Positions 11,680 through 22,077 of a stretch of 64,000 nucleotides of DNA are shown here, one piece after another. The notes under the pieces are model-generated. The model was not told the DNA's origin and did no database searches. It saw only the letters and a list, made by a program, of their open reading frames with translations. This DNA comes from Progne subis subis. Lineage: Eukaryota; Chordata; Aves; Passeriformes; Hirundinidae. Position 1 is the first letter of the stretch, and each line of letters starts with the position of its first letter. The translations under genes and the position numbers were made by a program. The DNA is taken from positions 1,302,001 through 1,366,000 of the forward strand of contig JAKJHU010000054.1 of NCBI GenBank assembly GCA_022316685.1, in the 5' to 3' direction.

Positions 11680-13200
11680 GCGTGTGGCTCTGTGGGGATG
11701 GGGAGAGGAGCCATTCCCCTGCCCGGGGGAGCAGCAGGGCTGAAGGATGGATTCAGTTGGGAAGGAGGCTGTTTACCCACCAGGCTTCTTCTTCCACCAA
11801 ATTTGGGGCTTGTGGGGGGAGGAGGCAGCAAGTTTCCCTGGTCCTCCAACAGCTGCTTCTCATCTCAGAGGGCAGCAGGGACAGATTCAGATGAGAAGCG
11901 GAAGACGGATTTTGGGGGCCCCAGGTGGGCTGTGTGTAGTGTGACCCATTTTCCCTGTGGTGAAATGATAAAATCCTGGGAGTCAGTGATGTGTTGGCAT
12001 TGCTTTGCGCTGCTGCTGTTGTTTTTCAGAGGGCTTTGTCACCTCTGGTCCTGTCTCAAGCAAGATGGGGTGGGCTGCAAAATCTGGGCAAGCTTGGGCA
12101 GCCCCAAATTCAGCACTTTGAAGTGGCCAGAAATCCAATAGAACAAGCAGCAGGTTTGGAGGGTGTTGTTCTGGAGCAGGGTAACCTTTTCAGGGTAGCC
12201 TGCCCAGCCTTGGCTTAGCAGCACCTGGGTTTTTGGGCACTTCCACCCTCTGTGGAGGGCAGGTACCCTATCAACCAGTGTTGCCCTGTGCTGGGATGGT
12301 TTTTAGAAGCAGGTGCAGGTGTCAAGTAACAACAACGACAGGCTGGCTTGGGGTCCCTAATCTTGCTGTTGTGTCCCTTCATGCATCCCTGGTGTGCCTG
12401 GGTGGGATTGTCGTTCCTTGAGCCTGGAGCAGCATTTGGCCCAGCAGGAACAGGAGCTGCCCTGACAGCTGCTGTCCCTTCGTGTCTTGGGGCAAATGGA
12501 AAGGTTTCTTCTTCCCTGTTCTGCCAGAGGTTCCTCGAGAAGAAGCCAGTGTTTGCTGCTGCTGTGGAATTGCAGCCACACCGTGCCCTGTCAGCAGGGA
12601 CACACCAACCCCTGGGAGCTGGCTCGGTCACTAGCAGTGTCACCCATGGGGCTCAGGGGACACGGGTGATGCTCCCTGAGCTGGGAACTGCCAGGGGGGA
12701 TTGGTCCCCACAGCCTTCCCCGTTCCTGAGCCCCACGCTGTGGGACAGGGACCTCCTGAGTTGTTCCTTGCTGCTCTGGCTGGAGCTGGGGCAAATCCTG
12801 CTGTGCTGGGTGGGCTCCCCAAAATCCCTGCTGCTCCCACTGGCTTCTCACCCATCCTGCCCCGTGCCAGTGACGACGGCAGGTCCCTGAGCCCGTGGTG
12901 GGGTGTGGGGAGAGGCAGGGACTCAGGGAAGGGTTTTGGATGTGGCTAAGGCAGGAGCTGAGCACAGCTCCCCGAGCCACCAGCTCTGCGTGTCCCTTGC
13001 TGCCGCCTGCACAGCAGGACGCAGGAGCTCTTGGATGGAGGATTTTAGGTTTGCCTCGGACTCGTGCGGCTGAGACTGGGATAAACCTCCCAAGGCAGCA
13101 GGGACGTGCTGGGATCCAACCCTGCTCCCCTCCCCCCCCCTCCTCGTACATTAAATTTCACACATAAAACTGCGACTCAAGAGCATCTCGGAGGGAACTG
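11680..13200. other. AP2B1-RASL10B intergenic stretch
   Basis: GC-rich single-copy sequence with open frames on both strands that resemble no known protein and show no codon or splice logic. I see no gene here. Confidence 0.6.
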
Positions 13201-15500
13201 CTAAAAATAGCCCCGAGGCTGGAGCCTGGATTGTGCCGGAGAGTTCATGTGCAGCCCCATCCCTGCGCTCTCCCAGAAACATCCCAGGGCTCGGCGCTGC
13301 TTTGTGGCCGTGCGGGGAAGGGGAGCGGCGCCTCGGGCTGCTGATAACCCCCGGGACACACAGAGCACCGGGCAGCTCTGCAGGGAAATAACGCCCGGAT
13401 CTCCGCCAGCCCGGCTGCAGGGTGGGGCACGCCGAAGGGGCCGTGACCCCCTTTGCCTGGCGCTGATGCCAGGCTGGCACGAAGGCTGCAGTGCGTTTTG
13501 CCAGCTGCCCTTGTGCCCCGCAGCCGTGGGGCTGTGTGTACCGTCCCCTTGTCCCCCGGGAGGGATGTGGCGTTGTGTTTCCGCTTGCACCCCCTCCTCG
13601 CCCTGGAGAGGAGCCCCCGGAGATGATTTTTCCCGGCCAAAGGTGCTGACGGGGCTGGGGGGAGCTCGGCTGAGCTGGGATTCAGCCGAGCCCGTGTGAT
13701 CGCAGCCAGACCTGTGCAGACACCTCGGCGCTCGCTGGTGTTCTCAGGGAGCCGGAGCGGGGTTTGGGCTGCGGGGAGTCCATCGGCAGCGCGTCCCGGG
13801 GGCCTGGACCATGTACCTGGAGGTGCGGCCAGCATCTTCCCTCTGTCCAGCACGCAGGTAAATGCTCCGTGCGGGGTGACCCGAAAAATGCGGACGCCGC
13901 AACAGAAATGTCCCTCCTTCGGTGGGGTCTGCAACCAGCCTGGGCTCAGGGTCCCCCCACCCCGGGCACAGAGAAACCCCCGGCCCCGCCCGCGGGCCAG
14001 GGGCCGGCACAGGAGGAGGTGAAGCGAGCACGGCGGGCAGCAGTGTCGGAGGAGGGAAGGACTCCCTGGGAGGGCTCCTGCCCACCTCCCCCGAAGGAGT
14101 CTGGCCCGTGGGACTCGTCCGGGGTGGGCACGAGAGCGCAGACGGCGGAGGCGCCGGGGAGGGAAGGGGTGACGGCGCTGCACCCAGCACACTGCAGGGG
14201 GGACATGGGAGGGTCTTTTCCCATCGGCGCCTCCCCAGAGCCCCGGGAGAAGCCGGCGTCTCTGCTGGATTCCTGCGGCTCGCTCCGGGCATTCCCTGCC
14301 TCCTTTCCCGGGTGCTGCCCGAATCCTTCGCCAGGCATCCTCTGCATCCCCGCCTGGGCAGAGCTTCCTTCCCTCCCCGGGCGCTGCCCGCATCCCCGCC
14401 TGAGCTCTGCCTGCCTCCATCCCTCCATCCCTCCCTCCGTCCCTCCCCGGGCTCTGCCCGCCTCCCGCCCGGGCATCCCCGCCATCCCCCCGGGCGCTGC
14501 CTCCATCCCCGCCCGGACACCGCCGGCTCCCCCCGCCCTGCCCCGGCCGGGCTCCCCGCTCCCCTCCGCCGCCCCCCGGTGTCGCCGCGCCGGGCGGGGG
14601 CCGGGCCGGGCCGGGGCTCTGCAGCGGGGCCGCCCGCCCCGCTCCGGGCTCGCCGCATGGCTCCGCCGCCCGCCGGGGCGCCGCCGGCCCGGGCCGCCGC
14701 TGCCAGGTACGGGGGCTCCGCCGGGAAGGGCAGGACCGGGGGCTGGGGGGCGAAGTTACCGCTGGGCAGGGCCGCGGGTGGCTGCGATGAGGGGACAAGG
14801 GGGTCCCCAGCGAAAGTTGAGCGCCGGTGCTCCCCGCTCCCCTCCGCCCGCCGGCACGGAGGGTGCGGGGGTCGTCTCCTCTCGGCATCCCCCGATCACC
14901 TCCAGCCCCAGCGACCCCGCGGCCGGAGCATCTCCGGGAGGGTCCGGGTGAGGGGGGTGCGGGATGTGGGGTGCGGGATGTGAGGTGAGCGATGCTGCCG
15001 CCGCCCTACGGGGCTCAGGGGTGGCTCCTTCCAGTGCCCTGGTTGTGGCAGGATGGCCAAGGTCGCGGTGGGGGTCGATGCCACCTTTCCCGGAGCCCTC
15101 TGCCAAGCCCCCGCCCGGCCCCGCAGCCCGCGGAGCCCGGCCTGGTGCTGAGCGCTCCTGGACCCGCGGCTGGTCCCCGCTCCACCACCGAAGGGTCCCC
15201 CCGCTGCGCCTCAGTTTCCCACAGTAGCTGCTTGCGGGGCCGGGGACCATCGGCTCGGTCTCCGGTGGTTTTGGGGTGCATCGTCCCCGCGTGCCAGCGC
15301 AGAGGGCGGTGAGGTTTTGGCAGAGGCACAGCGGGGCTCAGCCCGTGCCCCAGTTCCAGGGAGCCCCGGGTTTCCAGCTGTGCCGCTCCATCACCCTCCG
15401 GCCCCGCAGAGGAGCTGGGGACGCTGCCGTGAGGAGGGGGAAGGGTTTGTGGGGACGGGGCTGTCCCCGCAGCAGAGTGGCCCCGGGCCCGCAGTGACAG
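13200..15500. promoter_or_regulatory. RASL10B: CpG island, probable RASL10B promoter region
   Basis: Strongly GC-rich and CpG-dense, peaking near 14.4-14.75 kb (CCGCCG, GGGCCGGGCC, CGCCGCC runs). It lies upstream of the RASL10B start codon exon, whose 5' edge is a splice acceptor, so the mRNA must begin further upstream. No TATA box is evident. Long stop-free frames on both strands here follow from the lack of AT-rich stop codons. Confidence 0.7.
14640..14706 (+). other. RASL10B: candidate 3' part of RASL10B non-coding first exon
   Basis: A good donor, GCTGCCAG|GTACGG at 14706/14707, sits in the core of the CpG island and could splice to the acceptor at 16691. The transcription start is unknown, so the left edge given is nominal. 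Other donors in the island are possible. Confidence 0.35.
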
Positions 15501-16691
15501 TGCTGTCTGCTGGCAGAGAAAGGCCCTGGCAGGGTCAGGCCTGGGGGCTCCTGCACCCCCCGTTTCCCTGGATGTGGCACAGAAACATTCCCACTGCCGG
15601 GGCTGGGGACAGCCAGCACCCCGGGGGACAGTGCCAGCAGCACGGGGGACAGTGCCAGCACCCCGGGGGACAAGGTCGCCAGTCCTGGCGTGAGGGAGGT
15701 GAGGATGGTGTGATCCATGGCCCAGCTGAAGGGATCCCGGGCAGCTTGGCCGCTCCAGGACCCAACAGTGACAACCTCTGTGCCCAGGCTCCCCCTGGGG
15801 TAAATCATCTCCATCAAAAGGGCAGAACGGGGCGTTTGAACCTGACACTTTTCAGCTGCTGCCCTGCACTTCGGGGATGGTTTTTAGGGAAAATTAAGGA
15901 CCAGAGCATCAGAAATTGGAGAAAGCATCCACACTCTGGGATAAAGCACGAGCTGCTTCCTAGAGATGAGAGCGAGTGGAGGTGGGAGCCATCCCCTCGC
16001 CCTCGCCGTGCCCATCCCGGCTCCCGGCCGGGAGCCCAGTGCCAGCGGCTGTTTGCACTCCTCAGACTCAGCCCCCCAATCCCCGTGTGTGGGGTGTCCC
16101 CCTGTGTCCCTCCACGCGTGGGCCCTGCCCCGGGGCCCCTGTGGCCTCAGCACACGCCGTGGCTCTGGGCTCACCCTGTCAGCTGCCTTGCAAATGAGTC
16201 CCCATCAAGTTAATTGCACAACCGCTCAAAGCCCGAAACGAAACGTTCGAGCTGTCGCTCGCAGGCGCTGAGCGATGTCCCCCCGCCCGGCAAAAGGCAA
16301 TTCCGGCTGTCCAAGCGGAGGGAAGATGGATTCCCCGGCTTGGGGCAGCGCCGGGAAGGAGCAGCTGGTGACAGCGGCCCTGGGCTGAGTCCCCAGCACA
16401 TCCTGGGACCGTGCTGCTGCCGGGCTGAGCAAACCCTGAGCCACACGCAGACCCTTTCCTTGTTCTGCTGCTGAAAGGGCTGAAGGCTGAGACCCTTCCT
16501 GGAATAAAGCTCATCCAAATCCTAGCTCTCCTGGCTGCTGGGGTGGTGGGAGGCTCCAGGGAGACCCCGAGGTCCATGGGAAGGCCCCTGGGTGCATTGT
16601 CAGCTCCTGCTCGAAGAAAACATCCCCTGAAGCTACACCAGCGTAACTCCAGGGTGTCTCAGACCTGACCGGCTTCTCCTTGGCCTTGCAG

Positions 16692-16808
16692 TGACGGGGA
16701 GTCCCGGAGGGGAAATGCATCCTGAATGGGGCTGAGGCCCCCTGCTCGGGAATATGCAGCCTCGGCACCGCGGGGGCAGCACCAGGGCAGCGGCCGGCGC
16801 GCGGCGGG
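16692..16808 (+). promoter_or_regulatory. RASL10B: RASL10B 5' leader in the start-codon exon, with three upstream AUGs
   Basis: The leader starts after the acceptor CTTGGCCTTGCAG (16679-16691). It has an ATG at 16715 (six-codon uORF ending at 16735), an ATG at 16726 (47-codon uORF ending at TAG 16867-16869, inside the main CDS) and an ATG at 16754 (open to the end of the exon, in a third frame). The last two overlap the main start out of frame, which predicts low or regulated translation. Confidence 0.65.
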
Positions 16809-17024
16809 ATGGTGGCAACCTTCAAGATCGCCGTGCTGGGAGCCCAGGGCGTGGGCAAGAGCGCCATAGTCCGGCAGTTCCTGTACAACGAGTTCAGCGA
16901 GGTCTGCGTGCCCACCACGGCCCGCCGCGTCTACCTGCCCGCCGTGGTCATGAACGGCCACGTCCACGACCTGCAGATCATGGACTTTCCCCCCATCACC
17001 GCCTTCCCTGTCAACACCCTGCAG
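16809..17024 (+). CDS. RASL10B: RASL10B coding exon 1
   Basis: 72 codons from the ATG to ...VNTLQ, then donor GCAG|GTAGGG. It holds the P-loop (residues 11-18), the switch I region (VPTTAR) and the degenerate switch II DFPP. Confidence 0.97.
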
Positions 17025-20000
17025 GTAGGGGGGCACCCCAGAGGGGCCTCCAGCTCTGGGGGTCTGCGGTGACCTCCCTGGGGTTTTGCTGTTGGACTCT
17101 GTGGGGTTCCGGTTCTGCCTTTTTCGGGGTATGCTTCTCCCTCCGCGTCGGGGTTTGGTTGCTAAATGAGGGATCGTGTCCTCGTGCGGGCCCAGGATAA
17201 AGTGTGTTTTGAAGTTTGGTGACACCGAACACAAGAGAGATGGCATCCTGCTCCCAGGAGCTCTGGTGTTGCCCACAGCCACGTCCAGACGGGATCCTGG
17301 AGCTCTGGTGTTGCCCACAGCCACGTCCAGACGGGATCCTGGAGCACCGGGATCCAGTTCTGTGTCTGTCAGAGCCGACAGCAGAACATTCGGGTGACAT
17401 CCAGGGGTTCCTGGGGAGCCAGAGCCCTGATGGCCCCACTGCCCAAGCCAGGCAGAGCTTGTCCTCTCCTGGGAGTGGCCATCGCCCCTCCAGCACCGCC
17501 TGGGCTTGTTTCCAGAGCTCTGAACCCCTCAGGAGCTTCCAAAGCACCCCCAAAAGGCAGCGTGGGGTTGGAAAGTGTCACCACCAGTGCCAACAACTTC
17601 TGGATGGAGTTAATGGGGGAAAAGGGGATTTTAAGCCCATGCCATAGCCCCAGTCCCGGGGGCTGTGGGGAAAGGAGCTGGAGGTTCCCAGCTGTGGCTG
17701 CTGGAGGGCAGTGCCACCAGCGGGGCCACCTCAATTAGTTCCAGTGTCCCTGTCCCCGGCAGGGACGGGGTCACAGGGGCCATGCAGTGCCCCAGGAGTC
17801 CTGGTGCCATCGGGCAGGAGGTGAAGAGAACACTTCAGGGGCGAGGAGAAGGTTTAAAAATTAATGGGTGCGTGCAGGGAACAGAAAGGTCAGCGTGAGA
17901 ACCAGCCCGAAATAGCAAAGGTTAATTTATTGACACGGCAGCCGATGTTTACACACTCCATTAACTCACTGCCTCGCTGCACTCCCGAGAAGGCAGCTGG
18001 TGGGAGCGGATGGAGGTTTCCAGGGAAGAGAGGGGGATCAGAGGGACGGCTCCGAGGGGAAAGGAGAGGGCCATGGTGAGGGATACGGCTCTGTCTGCTG
18101 GGAAACGTCGCTGGGCTCAGCTCCGTGCCAGGAGAAGCATCCCTGCAGCGCTGTCCTGGAAGAGGAGCGGGAGCCAGCGGCTCTCTGACATCCTGCTCCT
18201 GCAGTGCAACGCTTCTCCAGCTCAGGCACTGCGTGAGGAAAACCATCCTGACCTGGCAGCGCCTAGCAAGCCGCCCCCAGCATGGGGGAATGGCTGCAGT
18301 TTGTTGTCCCCCGGATGCATCAGAGTAACCCAGGGGCTGCTGCTCCATCCTCCCGTGCCTCTGAGCCTGGGGATCCCCAGCATCTCCCCTCGGGGACAGG
18401 GAGGGGCTGTGTCTCTCTGCTCCCTCCCAGCTCCCTCCCTGCTGCCCTCTGTGATGGAGATCAACCCACATCCCAAAAACTCCCCTTTCCCCAGCTCATT
18501 CTGATTTTGTAAGCTCGGAAAGGGCTGATTCATGGTTCTGAAGGGGTTTGCTCAGGGAGCAGTGATGCCTTTCCTCCCTGGAGAATCCCTCTCCTTTCCA
18601 GAGGCACCCAGGGGGGTTTTGCAGTGCTGCTGTTCCCGGTCCCACTGCTGGGATGGGAAAGTGTCCCAAGTGAGGCAGATTTTCACTCTTACAGCATGGG
18701 AAGAAAAAAATCCGTTGTTCCTGGAAACCCAAGGGTTTCCTAACAACATGAATTTCTTACAGCTCCACATTTTGGCTGTAGAGAGGCCACTCCTTTCTGC
18801 CTCTGCCCTGGATTCACATCTCGCTCTCACGGACTCGGTTCCTGAGCAGCCTCTGCTCCTCTGCTGTCCCCATGTCCCCTCCAGACAGACCTGCTGTCAC
18901 CTTCCCCCTCTGACCCACAGAGCTGCACCCTCACACCTCAGATGGGGCTCAGCATCCTCCTCACCTGCCCTGCCCCAAAATCCAGGGCCCATCACTAATT
19001 AACGCAGCTAATTAGCAGCTCTGGAGGATGAAGCTTTTACACCCAGGCCAGGGGGCTGCATTCAGCCCCACTCCCAGCTCAGCGCCGTGCCGCAATTAGG
19101 CTGCAGTCCTCACTCAGGAGTGGGACCGGGGCTGACAAACCCTGTTCCCTCTCCTCTGGATTAACGAGGGGGATGAGGGATCCCTGGAGACAGGGGGATA
19201 GCTGCAGAGCCGTGGGGACAGACACAGGCGGGTCGGGGCAGAGCAGAGGTGGGTGCAGGAAATGTGCACCTCCCCTGCTTCCTGCTCCTTGGGGTGCCCA
19301 TCCCCAGGGCAGGGCAGGGCAGGGCAGGGCATCCCCCAGGCACGGCAGCAGGGCTGAGCCAGGATTGATCCCTCTCTGCACCTTGCAGGAGTGGGCGGAC
19401 GTGTGTTGCAGGGGGCTCCGGAGCGTCCATGCCTACATCCTGGTCTATGACATCTGTTGCTTTGACAGCTTCGAGTACATCAAAACCATCCGCCAGCAGA
19501 TCCTGGAAACAAGGTAGGGATGGCTTTTGGATGCTAGGGATGGGTAGAGCCCCGTGGCTCCTGGCATCGAAGGGGGCATCTTGGCATCAGAGATGAGACA
19601 TTAGACTGGCACAAAGCCCCTTCGCAGGGTGAGAGCCAAAAAACCAAGAGAAGAGCAGGAGCCCAGGCAGGTGTCCTCTGTGGGGGAGCCCTGAGTGAGC
19701 AGCTGGAGGTGGCACGAGGGGTGGCTGGACCATGGACAGGGGCAAGGGGACAAGGCCTGCTCCAAGAGCCCGTTTGGGATGGGTTGAGCTCTGTGAGCCC
19801 ATTTGGGATGGGTTGAGCCCTGTGGGACTGTTTGGGATGGGTTGAGCCCTGTGGGCCCATTTGGGACGGGTTGAGTTCCAACAGCCCAGAGCCCATTTGG
19901 GATGGGTTGAGCTGTGTGGACACATTTGGGATGGGTTGAGCTCTGTGGGACTGTTTGGGATGGGTTGAGCTCCAACAGCCCAGAGCCCATTTAGGATGGG

Positions 20001-20464
20001 TTGAGCTCTGTGAGCCCATTTAGGATGGGTTGAGCTCTGTGAGCCCATTTAGGATGGGTTGAGCCCTGTGGGCCCGTTTGGGCTGGGTTGAGCCCTGTGG
20101 GACACTTTGGGCTGGGTTGAGCCCTGTTTGCCGGCGGGCTGTCACGCCGTGCTCTGTTCCCTTCCACCCTCCCTCACCTCCCACCCTCCCCAGGGTCATC
20201 GGCACCTCGGAGACGCCCATCATCATCGTGGGCAACAAGCGGGACCTGCAGCGGGGCCGGGTGATCCCGCGCTGGAACGTCTCCAACCTGGTGAAGAAGA
20301 CGTGGAAGTGCGGCTACATCGAGTGCTCGGCCAAGTACAACTGGCACATCCTGCTGCTCTTCAGCGAGCTCCTCAAGAGCGTGGGCTGCGCCCGCTGCAA
20401 GCACGTCCACACCACCATCCGCTTCCAGGGCGCCCTGCGCAGGAACCGCTGCACCATCATGTGA
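16809..20464 (+). CDS. RASL10B: RASL10B: Ras-like protein family member 10B, complete CDS
   Basis: Small Ras-like GTPase, 203 aa, from coding exons 16809-17024, 19389-19513 and 20194-20464 (phases 0 and 2 at the junctions). P-loop GAQGVGKS lies at residues 11-18, NKRD at 128-131, ECSAK at 157-161, and a CAAX box CTIM at 200-203 predicts farnesylation and membrane attachment. The switch II DxxG motif is replaced by DFPP, and no glutamine equivalent to Ras Q61 is visible, as in the human protein; GTP hydrolysis is therefore probably atypical. The family is reported as neural/neuroendocrine and possibly growth-suppressing. The start is the ATG of [11 protein letters not shown], which matches the human N-terminus in length. 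RASL10A is the nearest alternative; the cysteine-rich [11 protein letters not shown] and the syntenic position next to AP2B1 and GAS2L2 favour RASL10B. Confidence 0.97.
17025..19388 (+). other. RASL10B: RASL10B intron between coding exons 1 and 2
   Basis: 2.4 kb with no coding features. It includes a 42-bp tandem duplication (17258-17343) and a short run of GGGCA repeats (19310-19330) close to the acceptor. Confidence 0.9.
17258..17343 (+). repeat. 42-bp tandem duplication
   Basis: Two almost identical copies of GAGCTCTGGTGTTGCCCACA(...)GGGATCCTG lie head to tail, with a partial third start (GGAGCACC). The high identity of the copies points to a recent duplication. Confidence 0.85.
19389..19513 (+). 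CDS. RASL10B: RASL10B coding exon 2
   Basis: Acceptor CACCTTGCAG|GAGTGG, donor ACAAG|GTAGGG. It encodes [10 protein letters not shown] to ILETR, including the cysteine-rich YDICCF strand that stands for the usual G3-G4 core. Confidence 0.96.
19769..20129 (+). repeat. about 30-bp minisatellite, 12 copies, in RASL10B intron 2
   Basis: The unit TTTGGGATGGGTTGAGCTCT plus GTGAGCCCA is repeated about 12 times with point variation. Two copies carry the longer tail CCAACAGCCCAGAGCC, a hint of higher-order duplication. The array ends about 65 bases before the exon 3 acceptor at 20193. Confidence 0.9.
20194..20464 (+). CDS. RASL10B: RASL10B coding exon 3
   Basis: Acceptor CCACCCTCCCCAG|GGTCATC completes the split Arg codon. 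It encodes VIGTSETP through NKRD, the ECSAK motif and the C-terminal CTIM prenylation box, then TGA at 20462-20464. Confidence 0.97.
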
Positions 20465-21514
20465 GCCCCCCGTGCCCCGAGGGACCCCCCATCCTTGGGG
20501 ACCGCCGGGGTTCCGCTCCCCAGGAGCCGCTCTGGAGGCACCTTGGGGGTTGAATCCCCTGTGGTGGTGTTTGGAGACGGGGCACCTGGGGCAGGGGGGT
20601 GTGCAGGCTGCCCGGGAGTAGTGAGGGGTGAGGGTTGAACCCCCGAGCTCTCTCCAAGCCCGCAGTGCTTGAGGCCAGAGCTGTCCCAGGGGGGTGTACA
20701 CGGCACTGGAGGTGCCTCGGAGGGCACCCAGATTTCGGTTCATCCTTGCTGGTTCCCTGGCAGCACAGGGGCAATGCTTGCTGCTGCCTGCCTGCCTCAC
20801 CTGCTCCTGGAAGGGAATTATCCAGCACCTCAATCCCCGTGTTCTGAGGGTGGTTCTACCTCTGGGGCATAGGGAAACAGGAGTCCTGCTTTTCCCCTCG
20901 TGGAGCTGGGGTTTTTCCCCATGGAAGGCAGAGCAGCCAGGTTACATGGGCTGTCTTTTGGCTCAGTTGGGTTGGACTTCCAGGTGGAATTTCTCGATGA
21001 AAGCAAGAAAGGGGGGAAAAAGTCCTCACCCTGCTCCTGATTATCCCCAGGAGCTGGATTCTGCCTTCCCAGGGCTCTGAGCTCCCCTCTGCCCCAACAC
21101 AGCCCCGGAAGGCTTCTCCTCCCCTCAGCCTGTGAACACCAAATAATCTGGGAACGCTCCTTGCCGGGCAGGTCAGCCCTGTGCTACCTCTGGTGCTGGG
21201 CTCAGCAGGTGTCCGGCTTTGCACGGCTTTGCCCCAGCCCCCGGGGTGCCCCGGGCAGGTGGGCAGCCCCTGTGCCCCCACAGCCACCGGCAGTGCCACC
21301 AGCTCCGGCCCTGCCGGGTTTTCCCACTGGGATTTCACCCCCACCCAGCCTCGGCAGCAACAGGGAGCTGGAGCAGCACTTCCAGTCTCATTCTTGGGGG
21401 GTTTTTTTTGTTTTGTTTTGGTTTTGGTTTTGTTTTTTGTTTTGGTTTGTGTTTTGGTTTTTTGCCTTTTTTTTTTTTTCTCTCTGCATATCCCTAATAG
21501 GAAAGCAAGCCCCC

Positions 21515-21563
21515 CTTTATTATTATATATATTTATTTATTATTATTATTATTTATTTATTAG
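21515..21563 (+). promoter_or_regulatory. RASL10B: AU-rich element cluster in RASL10B 3'UTR
   Basis: A run of ATTATTATATATATTTATTT type, with at least three ATTTA/TTATTTATT nonamer-like motifs, in an otherwise GC-rich neighbourhood. Such elements bind mRNA-decay and stability factors; activity here is inferred. Confidence 0.45.
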
Positions 21564-22043
21564 TCTTCTGGTTTATTTTTGCACCGGAGTTGCAGCTGGC
21601 CTGCACCCTGCCCTGCAGGGCGGGTTGGCGAAGGGCAGCCCCTGTTAGGAAGTGATGATGGGGTGGTGAAGGGCGAGCAAGAGGCCGAGGGGGTCGTGGT
21701 TTCTCCATGGCTGGTCCCTGTGAGACACAGGGAAACGCCGTCCTCACCTCCTGAGGCAGGATCCGTGAGTGTTCCATCCTCCAGCTAAACCATCCCCGTG
21801 ATTCCTGCTGTGACCAGGAGCTGGAGGGGTTCAGGGCTGCTCCGGGCAGCAAAGCAGGACACCCAGCCCTCCGTGCCACCACGGCCGGGTGTCCACGGCC
21901 CGGCAGCTCCACTGTGCTCTTGGAAATGCTTCCCGTCAAAGGCAGCTCCAGCTGAGCTCCAGTGCCTCTCACTGCCCCTGCACCACGGCTGGGGGTACAT
22001 CCTGCTCCTCCCTCCCTGCCTAGGGAACCAAACCCCTTGCTCC

Positions 22044-22049
<6 letters not shown>

Positions 22050-22075
<26 letters not shown>

Positions 22076-22077
22076 TA
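22050..22077 (+). repeat. poly(A) tract, about 29 A
   Basis: Uninterrupted A run inside the presumed RASL10B 3'UTR. No retroelement body precedes it, so it looks like a simple repeat; it could also misprime oligo-dT in cDNA work. Confidence 0.9.

Noticed and set aside
13245..14983. Very long open frames (up to 547 aa minus, 395 and 353 aa plus) over the CpG island
   Set aside because: The sequence is so GC-rich that stop codons are rare in every frame; the peptides are low-complexity Pro/Arg/Gly/Ala with no domain, and frames overlap on both strands.
19534..20048. Minus-strand frames with repeated [15 protein letters not shown]
   Set aside because: Translation of the RASL10B intron 2 minisatellite, whose unit length allows open frames; no conserved protein.
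22050..22077. A29 run as the tail of a processed retrocopy
   Set aside because: No gene-like sequence or target-site duplication precedes it; it lies in the presumed RASL10B 3'UTR.
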